Assembly (NCBI GenBank): GCA_024742875.1
Contig: JANSXP010000053.1
Location: 1 to 53,600 of the forward strand
DNA length: 53,600 nt
Direction of reading: 5' to 3'
From: Planctomycetaceae bacterium
GTDB lineage: Bacteria > Planctomycetota > Planctomycetia > Planctomycetales > Planctomycetaceae
The translations under genes and the position numbers were made by a program. Of the stretch, positions 17,241 to 26,698 are shown one piece after another. The notes under the pieces are model-generated. The model ran no database searches. It worked only from the letters and a program-made list of their open reading frames with translations, and was not told where the DNA came from. Numbering within the stretch: position 1 is the first letter of the stretch; the number at the start of each line of letters is the position of its first letter.

Positions 17241-18845
17241 GTGACTGTGCTGCGTCTTTTCGTCCTGACTGTTTCCGTTTGCAGCGGTCCTGCGTTTGCC
17301 GCAGATGACACCCGCCCCAATGTGCTGATCATGATCAGCGACGATGTGTCCTGGCCCCATGCGTCCGCCTATGGCTCAAAAATGGTGGACACGCCGGTTT
17401 TCGACCAGGTGGCTGAGCGTGGCATCCTGTTTGACAACGCTTTCTGCTGTGCGCCAGGTTGCAGCCCGTCTCGCGCGGCACTGCTGACCGGGCGGCATAT
17501 CTGGATGATTGAGGAAGCGGGCACGCACGCCAGCTACTTCAAGACGCAGTATCAGACGTTTCCGGAACGTCTGGCCGCAGCAGGGTACTTCACCGGATCT
17601 GTCGGCAAAGGATGGGCACCGGGCAACTTTGTGAAGAATGGACGGCAGTACAACCCAGCCGGTCGGTCGTTCGGCCGCAAAGGTGGCTATATCGGCGGCT
17701 TCCAGCGGTTCCTCAAAGAACGGCCCCAGGATCAGCCATTCTGTTTCTGGTTTGGCAGTTCCGACGCACACCGGTCGTATGTCAAAGGCAGCGGGCTCAA
17801 AAAAGGAAAGACGCTTAAGCAGGCGGAAGTCCCCGGCTTCCTGCCAGACCGGGACGAAATTCGCAGCGACCTGCTCGATTATGCGTTCGAGGTGGAACGC
17901 TTTGATGAGGACTGCGGCAAAATGCTGGCTGCCCTGGAGGACATCGGAGAACTGCAGAACACTCTGGTTATTATTACCAGCGACAACGGCATGCCGTTCC
18001 CTCGGGCCAAAGCCAACTGCTACGAGTATGGTATCCACATGCCACTGGCCATTCAGTGGCCGCAGCAATTTCCTGGAGGGCGTCGGCTGTCCGACCTGGT
18101 GAGCTTCACCGACCTGACCGCCACCATCTACGAAGCCACTGGCTGTGAGCCCCCCACCGATTTTTCGGTCGTTGGCCGCAGCCTCGTTCCCATGCTGCAG
18201 TCAGAACAGAACCAACGCTCCGGCGAGGACCGCAGTTTCGTGCTGTCGGGAAGGGAACGACACTCGTCGTCGCGTTTCAACTCTCTGGGTTATCCACAAC
18301 GAGCCCTGCGAACGCAGAAGTATTTGTACATCTACAATTTTCGCCCCGAACGTGCTCCCGCCGGCCCCGCACAGAAGTTCGACAAGGCAACTTTTGACAG
18401 CGAAGGGCGGCTGGCCAGTGGCAAACTCGGCCAGCCCTTTGGCGGTTATCATGACATCGATGCCTGTCCGACCCTCACGTTTCTGATCGAGCAGCAGGAG
18501 GATCCCAACATCGATCGCTACCTTCAGCTGGCAGTCGCGCATCGCCCGGCTGAGGAACTGTTTAACATTCTGGAAGATCCGGACTGCCTGCACAATCTGG
18601 CGCCCGCCCCCCAACACGAGGCGACCAGATCGTCTCTGCACGACACGCTCATGCAGCAGCTGAAGAGCACGGGGGACGCCCGTGTGCTCAACGGCGGTGA
18701 TGTCTGGGAGACCTACCCACGCGTCAGCGGACTGCGATGGTTCCCTGCCCCGGCATGGGTGCAGCAGGCCCGAGATTCCGGCAGGGATCTGCCACAGCAG
18801 GACTGGGTAGACGAACGCCGACCGCGCGCCCAAGAGCCGAAATAA
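17241..18845 (+). CDS. secreted sulfatase, formylglycine type
   Basis: A 534-residue sulfatase with a signal peptide (residues 1-20, ending AFAAD). The metal-binding start (RPNVLIMISDDVSWPH, with Asp34/Asp35) and the active-site motif C74-S-P-S-R-A-A-L-L-T-G-R are complete. Cys74 is the residue converted to formylglycine by the sulfatase-maturing enzyme. ITSDNGMPFPRAK and the following His-containing stretch supply the remaining metal and sulfate contacts. The length and the RPNVLIMISDD...GCSPSR pattern are nearest to the heparan N-sulfatase-like branch, but substrate calls from memory are unreliable. Planctomycetes carry many such genes for sulfated algal polysaccharides. Its start is GTG 17241. 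It stands alone, convergent with the HlyD-fusion gene. Confidence 0.93.
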   Translation: MTVLRLFVLTVSVCSGPAFAADDTRPNVLIMISDDVSWPHASAYGSKMVDTPVFDQVAERGILFDNAFCCAPGCSPSRAALLTGRHIWMIEEAGTHASYFKTQYQTFPERLAAAGYFTGSVGKGWAPGNFVKNGRQYNPAGRSFGRKGGYIGGFQRFLKERPQDQPFCFWFGSSDAHRSYVKGSGLKKGKTLKQAEVPGFLPDRDEIRSDLLDYAFEVERFDEDCGKMLAALEDIGELQNTLVIITSDNGMPFPRAKANCYEYGIHMPLAIQWPQQFPGGRRLSDLVSFTDLTATIYEATGCEPPTDFSVVGRSLVPMLQSEQNQRSGEDRSFVLSGRERHSSSRFNSLGYPQRALRTQKYLYIYNFRPERAPAGPAQKFDKATFDSEGRLASGKLGQPFGGYHDIDACPTLTFLIEQQEDPNIDRYLQLAVAHRPAEELFNILEDPDCLHNLAPAPQHEATRSSLHDTLMQQLKSTGDARVLNGGDVWETYPRVSGLRWFPAPAWVQQARDSGRDLPQQDWVDERRPRAQEPK

Positions 18846-18953
18846 GGCGGCTCGTCACCGAACAGAGGACGGGGCTGCGAAATTTTGGGGGAACGAACAA
18901 CGAAGTGGGCGGAATGGGAAGGGCGGAATGAGAACCCAGCCGCCGGAGGCCCA

Positions 18954-18974
18954 GCCGCACATTCGTGTGGCGGC
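18954..18974. terminator. hairpin with TTCG tetraloop between convergent genes
   Basis: GCCGCACA-TTCG-TGTGGCGGC forms an eight-pair stem with a single bulged G and a stable TTCG loop. It sits between the sulfatase and the HlyD-fusion gene. There is no T run after it, so the terminator role is inferred from position and stability only. Nothing else was recognised in this 278-base gap. Confidence 0.4.
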
Positions 18975-19123
18975 ACAAAAGTGAGGCTTGGCACATACGT
19001 TCCGCTGAGCGTCATGGCTCCCGGACGTCCCGGCGGACGATGGCCCGCCTGTTCCACAGCGAGGGCAGCCAGCACAGCGAACAGCGGAGGTCGTGCGACG
19101 GATTCATCAGCGGCTGTGCCAGG

Positions 19124-21199
19124 TTAAAACCACCACAGCTTCCGCTGAACAAATTCCACCACGTCGCCAAAACAGTAAAAGGCGGCCGTGCACTTGCCAC
19201 AGTCGAATCGAGCGGTGACCTCGGTGCCGATCTGCTGTGTTGGCAAGGGTACCTCTTCGCCCGGTTTGCCGGCTTCCGCAATCAGCTCGTAGGCGGTCCC
19301 CAGTTCCTGATCAATGGTTGACCGCGAGGCGATCGCCGTCAGGCGACAGTCGAATTTGGATTGCGGCTGGCTGACAATCGTGAACGATCCATTCAACTGG
19401 TCCGTATCACTGGCCTTCAGCATATCCTCACGCGCACGATTGATGTGGCCCATGCGTTTCTCTTCAACCAGCAGTTCCATATGCCAGGGGCCACTGTCGT
19501 TCATCACGTCAAACAAATGATCCCCCTGTTTGACCGGACGACCGCGCAGGATCTCCATTCGTTTGAAGTCGGGAATGATGCCGTCCGCCGGAGCGACGAC
19601 ACTCAGCTTTTCTTCCTTGCGTTTGAGCAGCATCTTCCTGCGATCGATGGCCACACGCAGTTTGGCGTTGGTTTCAATCTCGTCGATCTCCAGCTGGTGC
19701 TCATGACGAACATCATTGCCGGCCGCCTGTTTCTGACGGCCAATCGCCGCCAGTTTGTCGTTGAGTGTGTCGATTTCCGCCTGAGCAGCATCGATTTTTT
19801 CCTGCAGTTCGTCGTTTTCCAGCACCAGCAGCAGCTGACCTTTGGTGACACGAAAGACGCCGTTTTCGTCGGGCTGCGCGACGATTCCTTCCGGTTTGAT
19901 TTCACCGTCCCACGTCGCGAAGACCGCGTGCTGCTCGACGGGCATCAGTTTCCCTTCTGCCTCGACCGGATACTCCACTTTGATGAGCGTCATGGCAGCG
20001 ACAATGCCTGCAATCGCAGCCACAACGGCCGTTGTGATCGCGAGCTTGCGGCCCCGAAACCACTCCATGCCCTTGCCGATGAGCTTGAAGAACGACTTGC
20101 CGATGATGCGACCATGCAAACGCGAGTTCCACAGCGCCGCGCCAACGTGATCGGCCAGCAGTTCCGCGCGATGCTCCAGCTGCGGTGCCGGCTCTGACTC
20201 CCCCACCTGTTCAATCACCAGACAGCCGGTAGCTTTGGGCCGTTTGGCTTTGCGGCGTGCTTCGGCTTCTTCTCCCTGTTCTCTGACCAGCACGTCGTTG
20301 GGGTACGTCGGCACGATCATCAGCATTCGCGAGCCGCTCTCCTGCACGAAGTTGGCCAGCGGCTTCTCGATCTGAGGCGCCAGTCCTTCAATCTTGCCGG
20401 TGTAGATGAGTGTCTCACCGGAATCAATCACACGACGAGACAGCTTGCTCATCGCCTGAATCAGGTTGGCCCGCTGATTCACGGAAGTCTGTCCACTGAC
20501 GGCACACACCTTGATTTTGCGGCCCTTCTTGGTGACCACACTCAGACGGTCACAGCCGAGCAGCGGACGACCGTCGCTGGCGGCCGCATCAGCCACCTCG
20601 GATTCATCCAGCGAACGCTGAATACGCAGTGTGAACTGCTCAAAGTCTGTCCAGAATTTGCTCTTCAGATCCGCCGTCATCTCCGGGTTGCGTCGTTTCC
20701 CTTCGATGTAGCGGGAAGCATAGCCGCACATCTGCTCCAGAAACTGCATGTAACCGGAACGCGCCTTGTCCGGCACATCTGTGCGCTGAAACAGCTGCAC
20801 GACACCAACGCAGTCTTTTTCTTTGTGCAGCGCCGACATCACCATCACGTGTTCGGTCGGCAGTTCCACATCCTGATTGTGAGTCAGCGTTTTGGCTTCC
20901 CCGGTCTGCAGGACGTCAACAAGCAGTTTCTCGTTGACCTGCAGCGCGCCGGGCTTCTCCTTCAGGCCGGTGGCATCCAGATTGGTCTCCGCAGCCAATT
21001 GCAGCCTGCCACCATCCAGCATCCAGACGGCTCCCGCCCGGGCGCCGATCGCTGTCACGACACGCACCAGGAACTCAGAAAAGAACGTCTGTGGAGGAAT
21101 ATCCTCGCCCGACATCCGTTCAATTTCCCGCGCGAGCTGCATGACTTTTTCACGCACGCGCTTCAGGTTTTCGTCCGAGTTGCCGCCTTGTTCAGTCAT
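19124..21199 (-). CDS. two-GAF sensor fused to a HlyD-type membrane adaptor
   Basis: A 691-residue protein with an unusual layout. Residues about 30-165 look like a GAF domain (FLVRVVTAIGARAGAVWMLD and VMVMSALHKEKDCVGVVQLF). Residues about 185-355 look like a second one (WTDFEQFTLRIQRSLDESEV ... CDRLSVVTKKGRKIKVCAVS). A single membrane helix follows at about 386-404 (LAITTAVVAAIAGIVAAMTL). The rest is a HlyD/membrane-fusion-protein arrangement: a barrel/lipoyl-like half (GKLMPVEQHAVFATWDGEIK), a coiled coil at about 465-535, and the second half-motif VVAPADGIIPDFKRMEI. HlyD proteins link an inner-membrane pump to the periplasm; here the cytoplasmic end is a sensor. No transporter gene is adjacent. 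ATG 21199 (MTEQGGNSDENL) is preferred to the upstream start at 21223. Confidence 0.8.
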   Translation of the reverse strand: MTEQGGNSDENLKRVREKVMQLAREIERMSGEDIPPQTFFSEFLVRVVTAIGARAGAVWMLDGGRLQLAAETNLDATGLKEKPGALQVNEKLLVDVLQTGEAKTLTHNQDVELPTEHVMVMSALHKEKDCVGVVQLFQRTDVPDKARSGYMQFLEQMCGYASRYIEGKRRNPEMTADLKSKFWTDFEQFTLRIQRSLDESEVADAAASDGRPLLGCDRLSVVTKKGRKIKVCAVSGQTSVNQRANLIQAMSKLSRRVIDSGETLIYTGKIEGLAPQIEKPLANFVQESGSRMLMIVPTYPNDVLVREQGEEAEARRKAKRPKATGCLVIEQVGESEPAPQLEHRAELLADHVGAALWNSRLHGRIIGKSFFKLIGKGMEWFRGRKLAITTAVVAAIAGIVAAMTLIKVEYPVEAEGKLMPVEQHAVFATWDGEIKPEGIVAQPDENGVFRVTKGQLLLVLENDELQEKIDAAQAEIDTLNDKLAAIGRQKQAAGNDVRHEHQLEIDEIETNAKLRVAIDRRKMLLKRKEEKLSVVAPADGIIPDFKRMEILRGRPVKQGDHLFDVMNDSGPWHMELLVEEKRMGHINRAREDMLKASDTDQLNGSFTIVSQPQSKFDCRLTAIASRSTIDQELGTAYELIAEAGKPGEEVPLPTQQIGTEVTARFDCGKCTAAFYCFGDVVEFVQRKLWWF

Positions 21200-21876
21200 C
21201 GCTTTTCCGCCATCTCGGCACACGCCGATGTGTTTGGTTGGTTGCCGCGAAACCAGAATGGCAAGCCGTCAATCGGCCGGCTGCCGCAAAACAGACGCTG
21301 GATCTGGTGAACTCCAACGTTTTTGTGGGCATGCCGAGCGACAACGGCCGCTTTCGGGCCCCGTCACGCCGGTCCGCCGCCTCGGCGAATGCGTTGTGGC
21401 AACAGCCCGTCAATGACGACAGGTCCGTTGTAACAAGGCTATCGGAAAGGCTTTACGCGGACTGGCGGAGTGTGACAAAGATGCCAGGGAACGGCAATAT
21501 CGAGTCTGCAGAATGCCTCGGAAACACGGGCGAACGGGCTGATCAGGGCGTGCATCACGCACGGTCATCCCAGTCGGAATGACGACCAGACCTTTCGGAG
21601 ACACAGATAGGGAAAATCACGGCCCATTCATCGCCCCGCGCAGTTTCTCGAAACCTGGATAAGTGGCCATTTCAGTCTCTGTGGCCCAATCGAGACTGGA
21701 ATCAATGTGAAGCTTTGCGATTCGTCAATCCGCGAAATTCACGGTCGCCGTAAAGCTGCTATATTTCCTCGTCGTGCATCGACGTCCCCACGCTGCAGAG
21801 CAGCCCGGCGGTAACATCGCACGGTCCCCAGCCACAGGCGAGACTCCTTTCTCCCAACACCAGCTCTCTGGTCACC
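21200..21876. promoter_or_regulatory. 677-base divergent intergenic region
   Basis: This region lies between the GAF/HlyD gene (minus) and the KAP-like NTPase gene (plus). Short ORFs occur on both strands but none has protein-like composition or a plausible ribosome binding site. A weak promoter-like pair lies near its right end. No repeat or RNA gene was recognised. Confidence 0.5.
21738..21765 (+). promoter_or_regulatory. weak sigma70-like promoter candidate for the KAP-like NTPase gene
   Basis: TTCACG at 21738-21743 and TATATT at 21760-21765 with 16 bases between, about 110 bases before the ATG at 21877. The match to the -35 consensus is only four of six, so this is a candidate only. Confidence 0.3.
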
Positions 21877-23382
21877 ATGAAGATTCAACAACTGCTTGAA
21901 CACTACGGTGTTCGCATCAATCCATTCAGTCAGGAAGACGCCCAGTCGGATCACATCTTCCAGCAGCACTGCGCGGCCAGCATCTATCATCCCGCCTGGG
22001 ATAAGATTGTCGGCGACTTCTCCAGCCCCTCGACGGCCGTCGTGTTTGGGGAAAAAGGCGCCGGAAAGACGGCCCTGCGACTGCAGCTGGTCAACTCGGT
22101 CACTCAATACAACAGGGAAAATCCGGAAGAGCAGGCCTTCGTCATCTGCTACGACGACCTGAACCCTTTTCTGGACACCTTCCGGGACCGACTCAGCGGG
22201 CGTAAACGCCAGCCGGATAACGCCCTGCAGCAATGGAGACTGTGGGACCATATGGACGCGCTGCTGGCACTGTCGACGCGCCGCCTTTGCGACGCCATTG
22301 CCGACGAAAACTCAACAGATGAGGACATCAAGGCACGCGACCTGAAGGACCTGCCGCGGCTGCGTAAACGTGACCTTCTGATGCTTGCCGCCTTCTACGA
22401 TCAGTCATCCGATCAGTCACACTCTGGTCGCTGGAACAAGATCCGCAAACGGCTGGGCTTTTTTGCCCCACTGGTGCACTGGCGGTTCTTTGTCGGCATT
22501 CTGGTGACGGTCATCGTGTTCGGTTTTGCATTGCGCAACCTGAACGAGGAAGGCCTGAGCGGACTGAGTGTCCTCAAAAACTGGTGGATTTACGCGGTCG
22601 CTGCCGCCGGCTGGATCCCATGGGCCAAACGCTACCTGACGCTGTGGTGGAAGTCCCGGCAGATTGCCCGACAGGTGCGAATTCTGGAGCACGGCACCGG
22701 GCCACTGCGGAGCATTTTGGCCCAGTTTCCCGCCAAAGAGCTGGACGGCCAGCCCATGCCGTCTCGCGATCGCAGTGACGACCGCTACGAACTGCTGGCC
22801 AAACTGCAGCGAATCCTCAAACCTCTGGGATTCACGAGCATCATGGTGCTGGTTGACCGCGTTGATGAACCCCATCTGATCAACGGATCGGCCAACCGCA
22901 TGAAGGACTTCCTGTGGTCAATGTTCGACAACAAATTCCTGAAGCATCCGCAGATCGGTTTCAAGATGCTGCTGCCACAGGATGTGGTCTTCTTTCTGGA
23001 TCGCGAAGAGCGGGAATTCTACGAGCGGTCCCGGCTCGACAAACAGAATCTGATTCGGAGCCTGGAATGGACGGGGGAGTCGCTTTATGACATGGCGACC
23101 AACCGACTGCGTGCCTGCCTGAATGAGGACGGTCCTGAGAACATCACAATCAAGGACTTCTTTGCGGACGACATTTCCAAAGAAGAACTGATTGTGCGTT
23201 TCGCGAAACTGCGCGTCCCGCGACACCTGTTTAAATTCCTCTACCGACTGTTCACAGACCACTGCAACCGCTCTACGGAAGACAACCCCGACTGGAAGAT
23301 CAGCAGCGAGACACTCAAGGACAGCCTCGAAGCCTACCTCCGCGAGCTGGAAGCCATGGATCGCGGTCTGGGAACTGGCTAG
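21877..23382 (+). CDS. P-loop NTPase with two inserted membrane helices (KAP-like)
   Basis: A 501-residue protein. Walker A is GEKGAGKT (residues 58-65) and Walker B is SIMVLVDRVDEP (321-332), an unusually long separation. Between them lie two hydrophobic segments, residues about 203-219 (FFVGILVTVIVFGFALR) and 234-251 (WWIYAVAAAGWIPWA), preceded and followed by basic stretches. Membrane helices inserted within the P-loop domain are the hallmark of the KAP NTPase family, whose members are thought to organise membrane-attached complexes. The C-terminal 120 residues are helical (FAKLRVPRHLFKFLYRLFTD). The start is ATG 21877 (MKIQQLLEHYGVRINPF). It is divergent from the GAF/HlyD gene and 225 bases upstream of rsmH on the same strand. 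Function unknown. Confidence 0.78.
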   Translation: MKIQQLLEHYGVRINPFSQEDAQSDHIFQQHCAASIYHPAWDKIVGDFSSPSTAVVFGEKGAGKTALRLQLVNSVTQYNRENPEEQAFVICYDDLNPFLDTFRDRLSGRKRQPDNALQQWRLWDHMDALLALSTRRLCDAIADENSTDEDIKARDLKDLPRLRKRDLLMLAAFYDQSSDQSHSGRWNKIRKRLGFFAPLVHWRFFVGILVTVIVFGFALRNLNEEGLSGLSVLKNWWIYAVAAAGWIPWAKRYLTLWWKSRQIARQVRILEHGTGPLRSILAQFPAKELDGQPMPSRDRSDDRYELLAKLQRILKPLGFTSIMVLVDRVDEPHLINGSANRMKDFLWSMFDNKFLKHPQIGFKMLLPQDVVFFLDREEREFYERSRLDKQNLIRSLEWTGESLYDMATNRLRACLNEDGPENITIKDFFADDISKEELIVRFAKLRVPRHLFKFLYRLFTDHCNRSTEDNPDWKISSETLKDSLEAYLRELEAMDRGLGTG

Positions 23383-23607
23383 CAGAGCCGCACTGCGGCA
23401 GGCACGCCCCGCCCAACCGGCAATTCCTGCAGGCAAAGCATGGCAGCGTGAATCGTCTTCGGCGATCTGCCGCGTCTGACCGCGCGACGAGCGCATTTCC
23501 CGCAGAACTGATCTATCCACGGTCGTGCCACTTCGATAATTTAGGCCCAACGAGAGGAATTCACTCAACTCGCCGCTCCTGTCCCGTTCGTCCTGAACAC
23601 CATCGGA

Positions 23608-24498
23608 ATGCCTGCTCAGCCTGTTCACATCCCCGTTATGCCCAGGGAAGTGCTGCATCACCTGCAGCTGTCCGAGGGCCTGACGGTGATGGACGGAACT
23701 GTCGGAGCGGGTGGACACAGTCAGCAAATTCTTAAGCAGATCGGCCCGACCGGACGCCTTTTGGGATTCGATCGGGACCCCATGATGCTGGAATTTGCGG
23801 CGGAAAAACTCAACCACCCGAATGCCCATCTGTTTCAATCCTCGTACATCAACGCTGCCGAATACCTCGCTGACTGCGGTCTGCAGCAGGTCGACCGCGT
23901 CCTGCTCGATCTGGGACTTTCGTCAGATCAGCTGGCAGACCGTGATCGTGGCTTTGGCTTCGACACGACCGCCCCACTGGACATGAGGTTCCACGCTCGG
24001 CGCGGAAAAACGGCCGCCGAGTTGCTGCGAACCCTGTCCGCCACAGAGCTCGAAGACATCTTTACTCAGTTTGGAGAAGAACCGTTCGCCCGTCAGATCG
24101 CAGAATGCATCGTCAACCGGCGACGACAAAGCCCCGTAGAAACCACTGAAGAACTCAATGACTGCGTCAGCAGCGTTGTCCCCGCGGCCGCCAGTCGCGG
24201 TGGGAAGAACCCGGCCACGCGAGTGTTTCAGGCACTGCGAATCGCCGTCAATCATGAACTGGAACATGTGCAGATCGCGATGGATCGTGTTCTGCCGGGC
24301 ATCCTGAAGCCCAACGGATTGGCCGTCATTCTGACGTTTCACTCCCTGGAAGACCGAATCGTCAAAACTGCCTTCAAAGGAATGGAGACATGGCAGGTTC
24401 TCACAAAGAAACCCGTCGAGTCGACGCCGGCCGAAATTCGAATCAACCCGCGGACGCGATCGGCAAAGCTGCGGGCGGCCAGACGAAAGCCGAGCTGA
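23608..24498 (+). CDS. rsmH: 16S rRNA (cytosine(1402)-N(4))-methyltransferase
   Basis: A 296-residue enzyme (formerly MraW) that methylates N4 of C1402 in the ribosomal P site. The SAM-binding motif is MDGTVGAGGHSQQIL, with VHIPVMPREVLHHL in front of it. Further family blocks are VLLDLGLSSDQLADRDRGFG, PLDMRF, and near the C-terminus LAVILTFHSLEDRIVKTAFK. The protein ends with the usual basic tail (RTRSAKLRAARRKPS). It starts at ATG 23608 (MPAQPVHIPVMPREV). rsmH normally sits near the front of the division and cell wall (dcw) cluster, and the next three genes keep that order in a shortened form. Its last 109 bases are also used by the start of the LysM gene. Confidence 0.95.
   Translation: MPAQPVHIPVMPREVLHHLQLSEGLTVMDGTVGAGGHSQQILKQIGPTGRLLGFDRDPMMLEFAAEKLNHPNAHLFQSSYINAAEYLADCGLQQVDRVLLDLGLSSDQLADRDRGFGFDTTAPLDMRFHARRGKTAAELLRTLSATELEDIFTQFGEEPFARQIAECIVNRRRQSPVETTEELNDCVSSVVPAAASRGGKNPATRVFQALRIAVNHELEHVQIAMDRVLPGILKPNGLAVILTFHSLEDRIVKTAFKGMETWQVLTKKPVESTPAEIRINPRTRSAKLRAARRKPS
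24376..24381 (+). promoter_or_regulatory. Shine-Dalgarno site inside rsmH for the LysM gene
   Basis: AAAGGA eight bases before ATG 24390, inside the coding sequence of rsmH. It supports the long, overlapping N-terminus of the LysM protein over the internal ATG at 24543. Confidence 0.5.
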
Positions 24499-26663
24499 AA
24501 AAGCAGGATGCGGAATGGGGTTTCGACCCCGGACGCAGCGGCATGGCGACCGAAGCCAAAATGGGGATGTTTATCGTCGTCATTCTGGTGGGTGCGTTCG
24601 GCTTTCTGGTCTACCACAAGTTTGACCTGCGGCAGCGACAACTCCTGGCGGAGGTCAAGCCAAACGGAGCTCCCGAAGACAGCGGGGCCGTCGACGCGGC
24701 CAGCGCCCACGCAGCCTCATTTGACGAATTCCAGCCTGGCGAGCCACAGCCGGAACTCCTGGAACCAGCCCCTCAGGAATCTGACCTGTTCCAGCCAGGT
24801 GACGTGCTGACTGCTCAGTCAGACATGCCGTCGTTCGACAGTGCACTGCCACTGGAACCTGCCATCGCCGATACGGCCCCCCTGGATCCGCTGCCACTGG
24901 AACCACTGCCCCAGGAGCTTTTCCCCTTCGACGATGAGACACCCGTGGAGACGGCCGATGCGACTGTGACGCGGGAGCCGGCGTCACCATTCGACAATCT
25001 GCTGGAACCACTGGAGGGGGACAACGGTTCCCCGGCGACTCCGCTGACGAATCCACCTGCTGAGCTTCCTGCAGAAACCATGGTCGCCGACAGTGGTCTG
25101 TTCCCGCCATTCGACAGCGAGCCTGTTCCCGAGGCCCCGGTCTTCCCACCTCGAGAACAGGGAGCACTGGACAACACGTCGGCAATCGCAGACTCGGGCA
25201 TGGCTCCTGAGCCATTCCCGCAGACTGACGATCGCGCACTGGGACAGGATTCATTGCCGGAGTTAGTTGACCAGTTCCAGCCGGCTCAGCCGCTGCCGCC
25301 AGTCAGCGACACACAGACGGCATCCACCTCCACGACAGACCCACCAGCATTTCCGCCGTTCGATGCGGGTCCGACACAGCAGAACGCGACGGTCAACAAC
25401 CCGTTTGACGACACAATCACCACGCAGCCACCAATTGACGGTCCTGTCGACTTTATGGCAAACGTCCAGCCGGAGGCCCTGCCGCCTGCGGCAGCACCTG
25501 CCACAAGGGAACAGACAACTGCGTTGCAGCCAGCGGCGCCAAAGCCCGCAGATTCGGAATCCAGTCTGCCAGCCGACCCGTTCGTCAATGCGGCACAGAC
25601 CACCGTCGCCGACAGCGAGCCTGAATTACTGCCCGTCCGGGAGCAGCCCCTGCCGCCACTGGACCCACCCGGGATAACCCAGACCACGGCAGAAAGTGGA
25701 CGACTCAACCCCGACACGGCGATTGCCATGCTGGACCCGGCCCCGGACGTGAATCTGTTCGAAGACCCGATTCCCCGCAGCAAACCGCCAATTAGCGACC
25801 CGGAGACCGACTTCCCCAAAGCGGCAGAGCCGGACGCGCCGGACTTTCCAGGGTTTGAAGACAGCCCCCGCACCTTCGTTCCCGAGCCACAAACCGAATC
25901 CTTCCCGACTCCCGACCGCTCTGCAGAGACCATCACTCCGCCGGAAGCCAATCTGTTCTCCGACCCCATAGACGATCCGCCACTGACGGGCGTTGGATCG
26001 CCTCCGTCGGAACAGCGGGTGCCCATGCCGCGTGACCCGGTCGCCACCGAAGGCGAGCGTGTTTTTGGCACTCCACGCACCACCATCCAGCAGTACGATC
26101 CGCCCCCGCGTTATGCAAAGGACGAGGATGCGTTTGACGTCAATGCTCCCGGCGTGGGAGTCGCTCACATCGTACCTGGTGCCTCCCGCATTCAACTCAC
26201 TGCCGCCACCGAAGAATGTGCCATCTGTGAAGTGCAGCCGAAAGACAACTACTGGACCATCTCGCGCCGTGCGTATGGCACAGCTCGCTACTTTTCCTCG
26301 CTGGCGGAATACAACCGCCATCGGATTCCCGATCCACGCAAGCTGCGTCCAGGTATGAAAGTTCTGGTACCGGACCCGAAAATCCTCGAAGCGAAATACC
26401 CCGAGTTTTTCAAAGACCAGAAGAAACAGCAGCAGCGTCGTCTGCCCTCCGGCTTCTTCCTGCAGAAGGACGGATCACCGGCCTACCGAGTCGGTGCTCG
26501 GGAAACCCTGGGAGAGATTTCGCAAAAGCATCTGGGACGTGCGTCCCGCTGGATTCAGATTTTCCGGATGAATCAAAACATCCTGCAGGACCCGAATAAG
26601 TTGAAACCGGGAATCGTGATCAGACTTCCAGATGACGCAACCAACGTGCAGTTGCGTCCCTGA
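24390..26663 (+). CDS. membrane-anchored LysM protein with long Pro/Asp-rich linker
   Basis: A 757-residue protein. A charged cytoplasmic N-terminus (about 55 residues) is followed by one membrane helix (MFIVVILVGAFGFLVYH). A low-complexity linker of roughly 500 residues, rich in P, E, D and repeated PPFD/PFD motifs, leads to two LysM-like domains near the C-terminus: one around YWTISRRAYGTARYFSSLAE with LRPGMKVLVPD, the other around LGEISQKHLGRASRWIQIFR with LKPGIVIRLPD. LysM domains bind the glycan of peptidoglycan or chitin, so this looks like a protein that tethers the membrane to a distant wall or envelope layer. It sits between rsmH and an FtsL-like gene, where a cell wall or division role is likely. 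The start overlaps rsmH by 109 bases; ATG 24543 would avoid the overlap. Confidence 0.8.
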   Translation: MAGSHKETRRVDAGRNSNQPADAIGKAAGGQTKAELKKQDAEWGFDPGRSGMATEAKMGMFIVVILVGAFGFLVYHKFDLRQRQLLAEVKPNGAPEDSGAVDAASAHAASFDEFQPGEPQPELLEPAPQESDLFQPGDVLTAQSDMPSFDSALPLEPAIADTAPLDPLPLEPLPQELFPFDDETPVETADATVTREPASPFDNLLEPLEGDNGSPATPLTNPPAELPAETMVADSGLFPPFDSEPVPEAPVFPPREQGALDNTSAIADSGMAPEPFPQTDDRALGQDSLPELVDQFQPAQPLPPVSDTQTASTSTTDPPAFPPFDAGPTQQNATVNNPFDDTITTQPPIDGPVDFMANVQPEALPPAAAPATREQTTALQPAAPKPADSESSLPADPFVNAAQTTVADSEPELLPVREQPLPPLDPPGITQTTAESGRLNPDTAIAMLDPAPDVNLFEDPIPRSKPPISDPETDFPKAAEPDAPDFPGFEDSPRTFVPEPQTESFPTPDRSAETITPPEANLFSDPIDDPPLTGVGSPPSEQRVPMPRDPVATEGERVFGTPRTTIQQYDPPPRYAKDEDAFDVNAPGVGVAHIVPGASRIQLTAATEECAICEVQPKDNYWTISRRAYGTARYFSSLAEYNRHRIPDPRKLRPGMKVLVPDPKILEAKYPEFFKDQKKQQQRRLPSGFFLQKDGSPAYRVGARETLGEISQKHLGRASRWIQIFRMNQNILQDPNKLKPGIVIRLPDDATNVQLRP

Positions 26664-26698
26664 CAGCGAACCTGCCGCCGTCCTCTGATGAACCGAAT

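Noticed and set aside
18985-19003. TTGGCACATACGTTCCGC as a sigma54-type promoter
   Set aside because: The -12 element does not match well and there is no gene downstream on that strand; convergent genes surround it.
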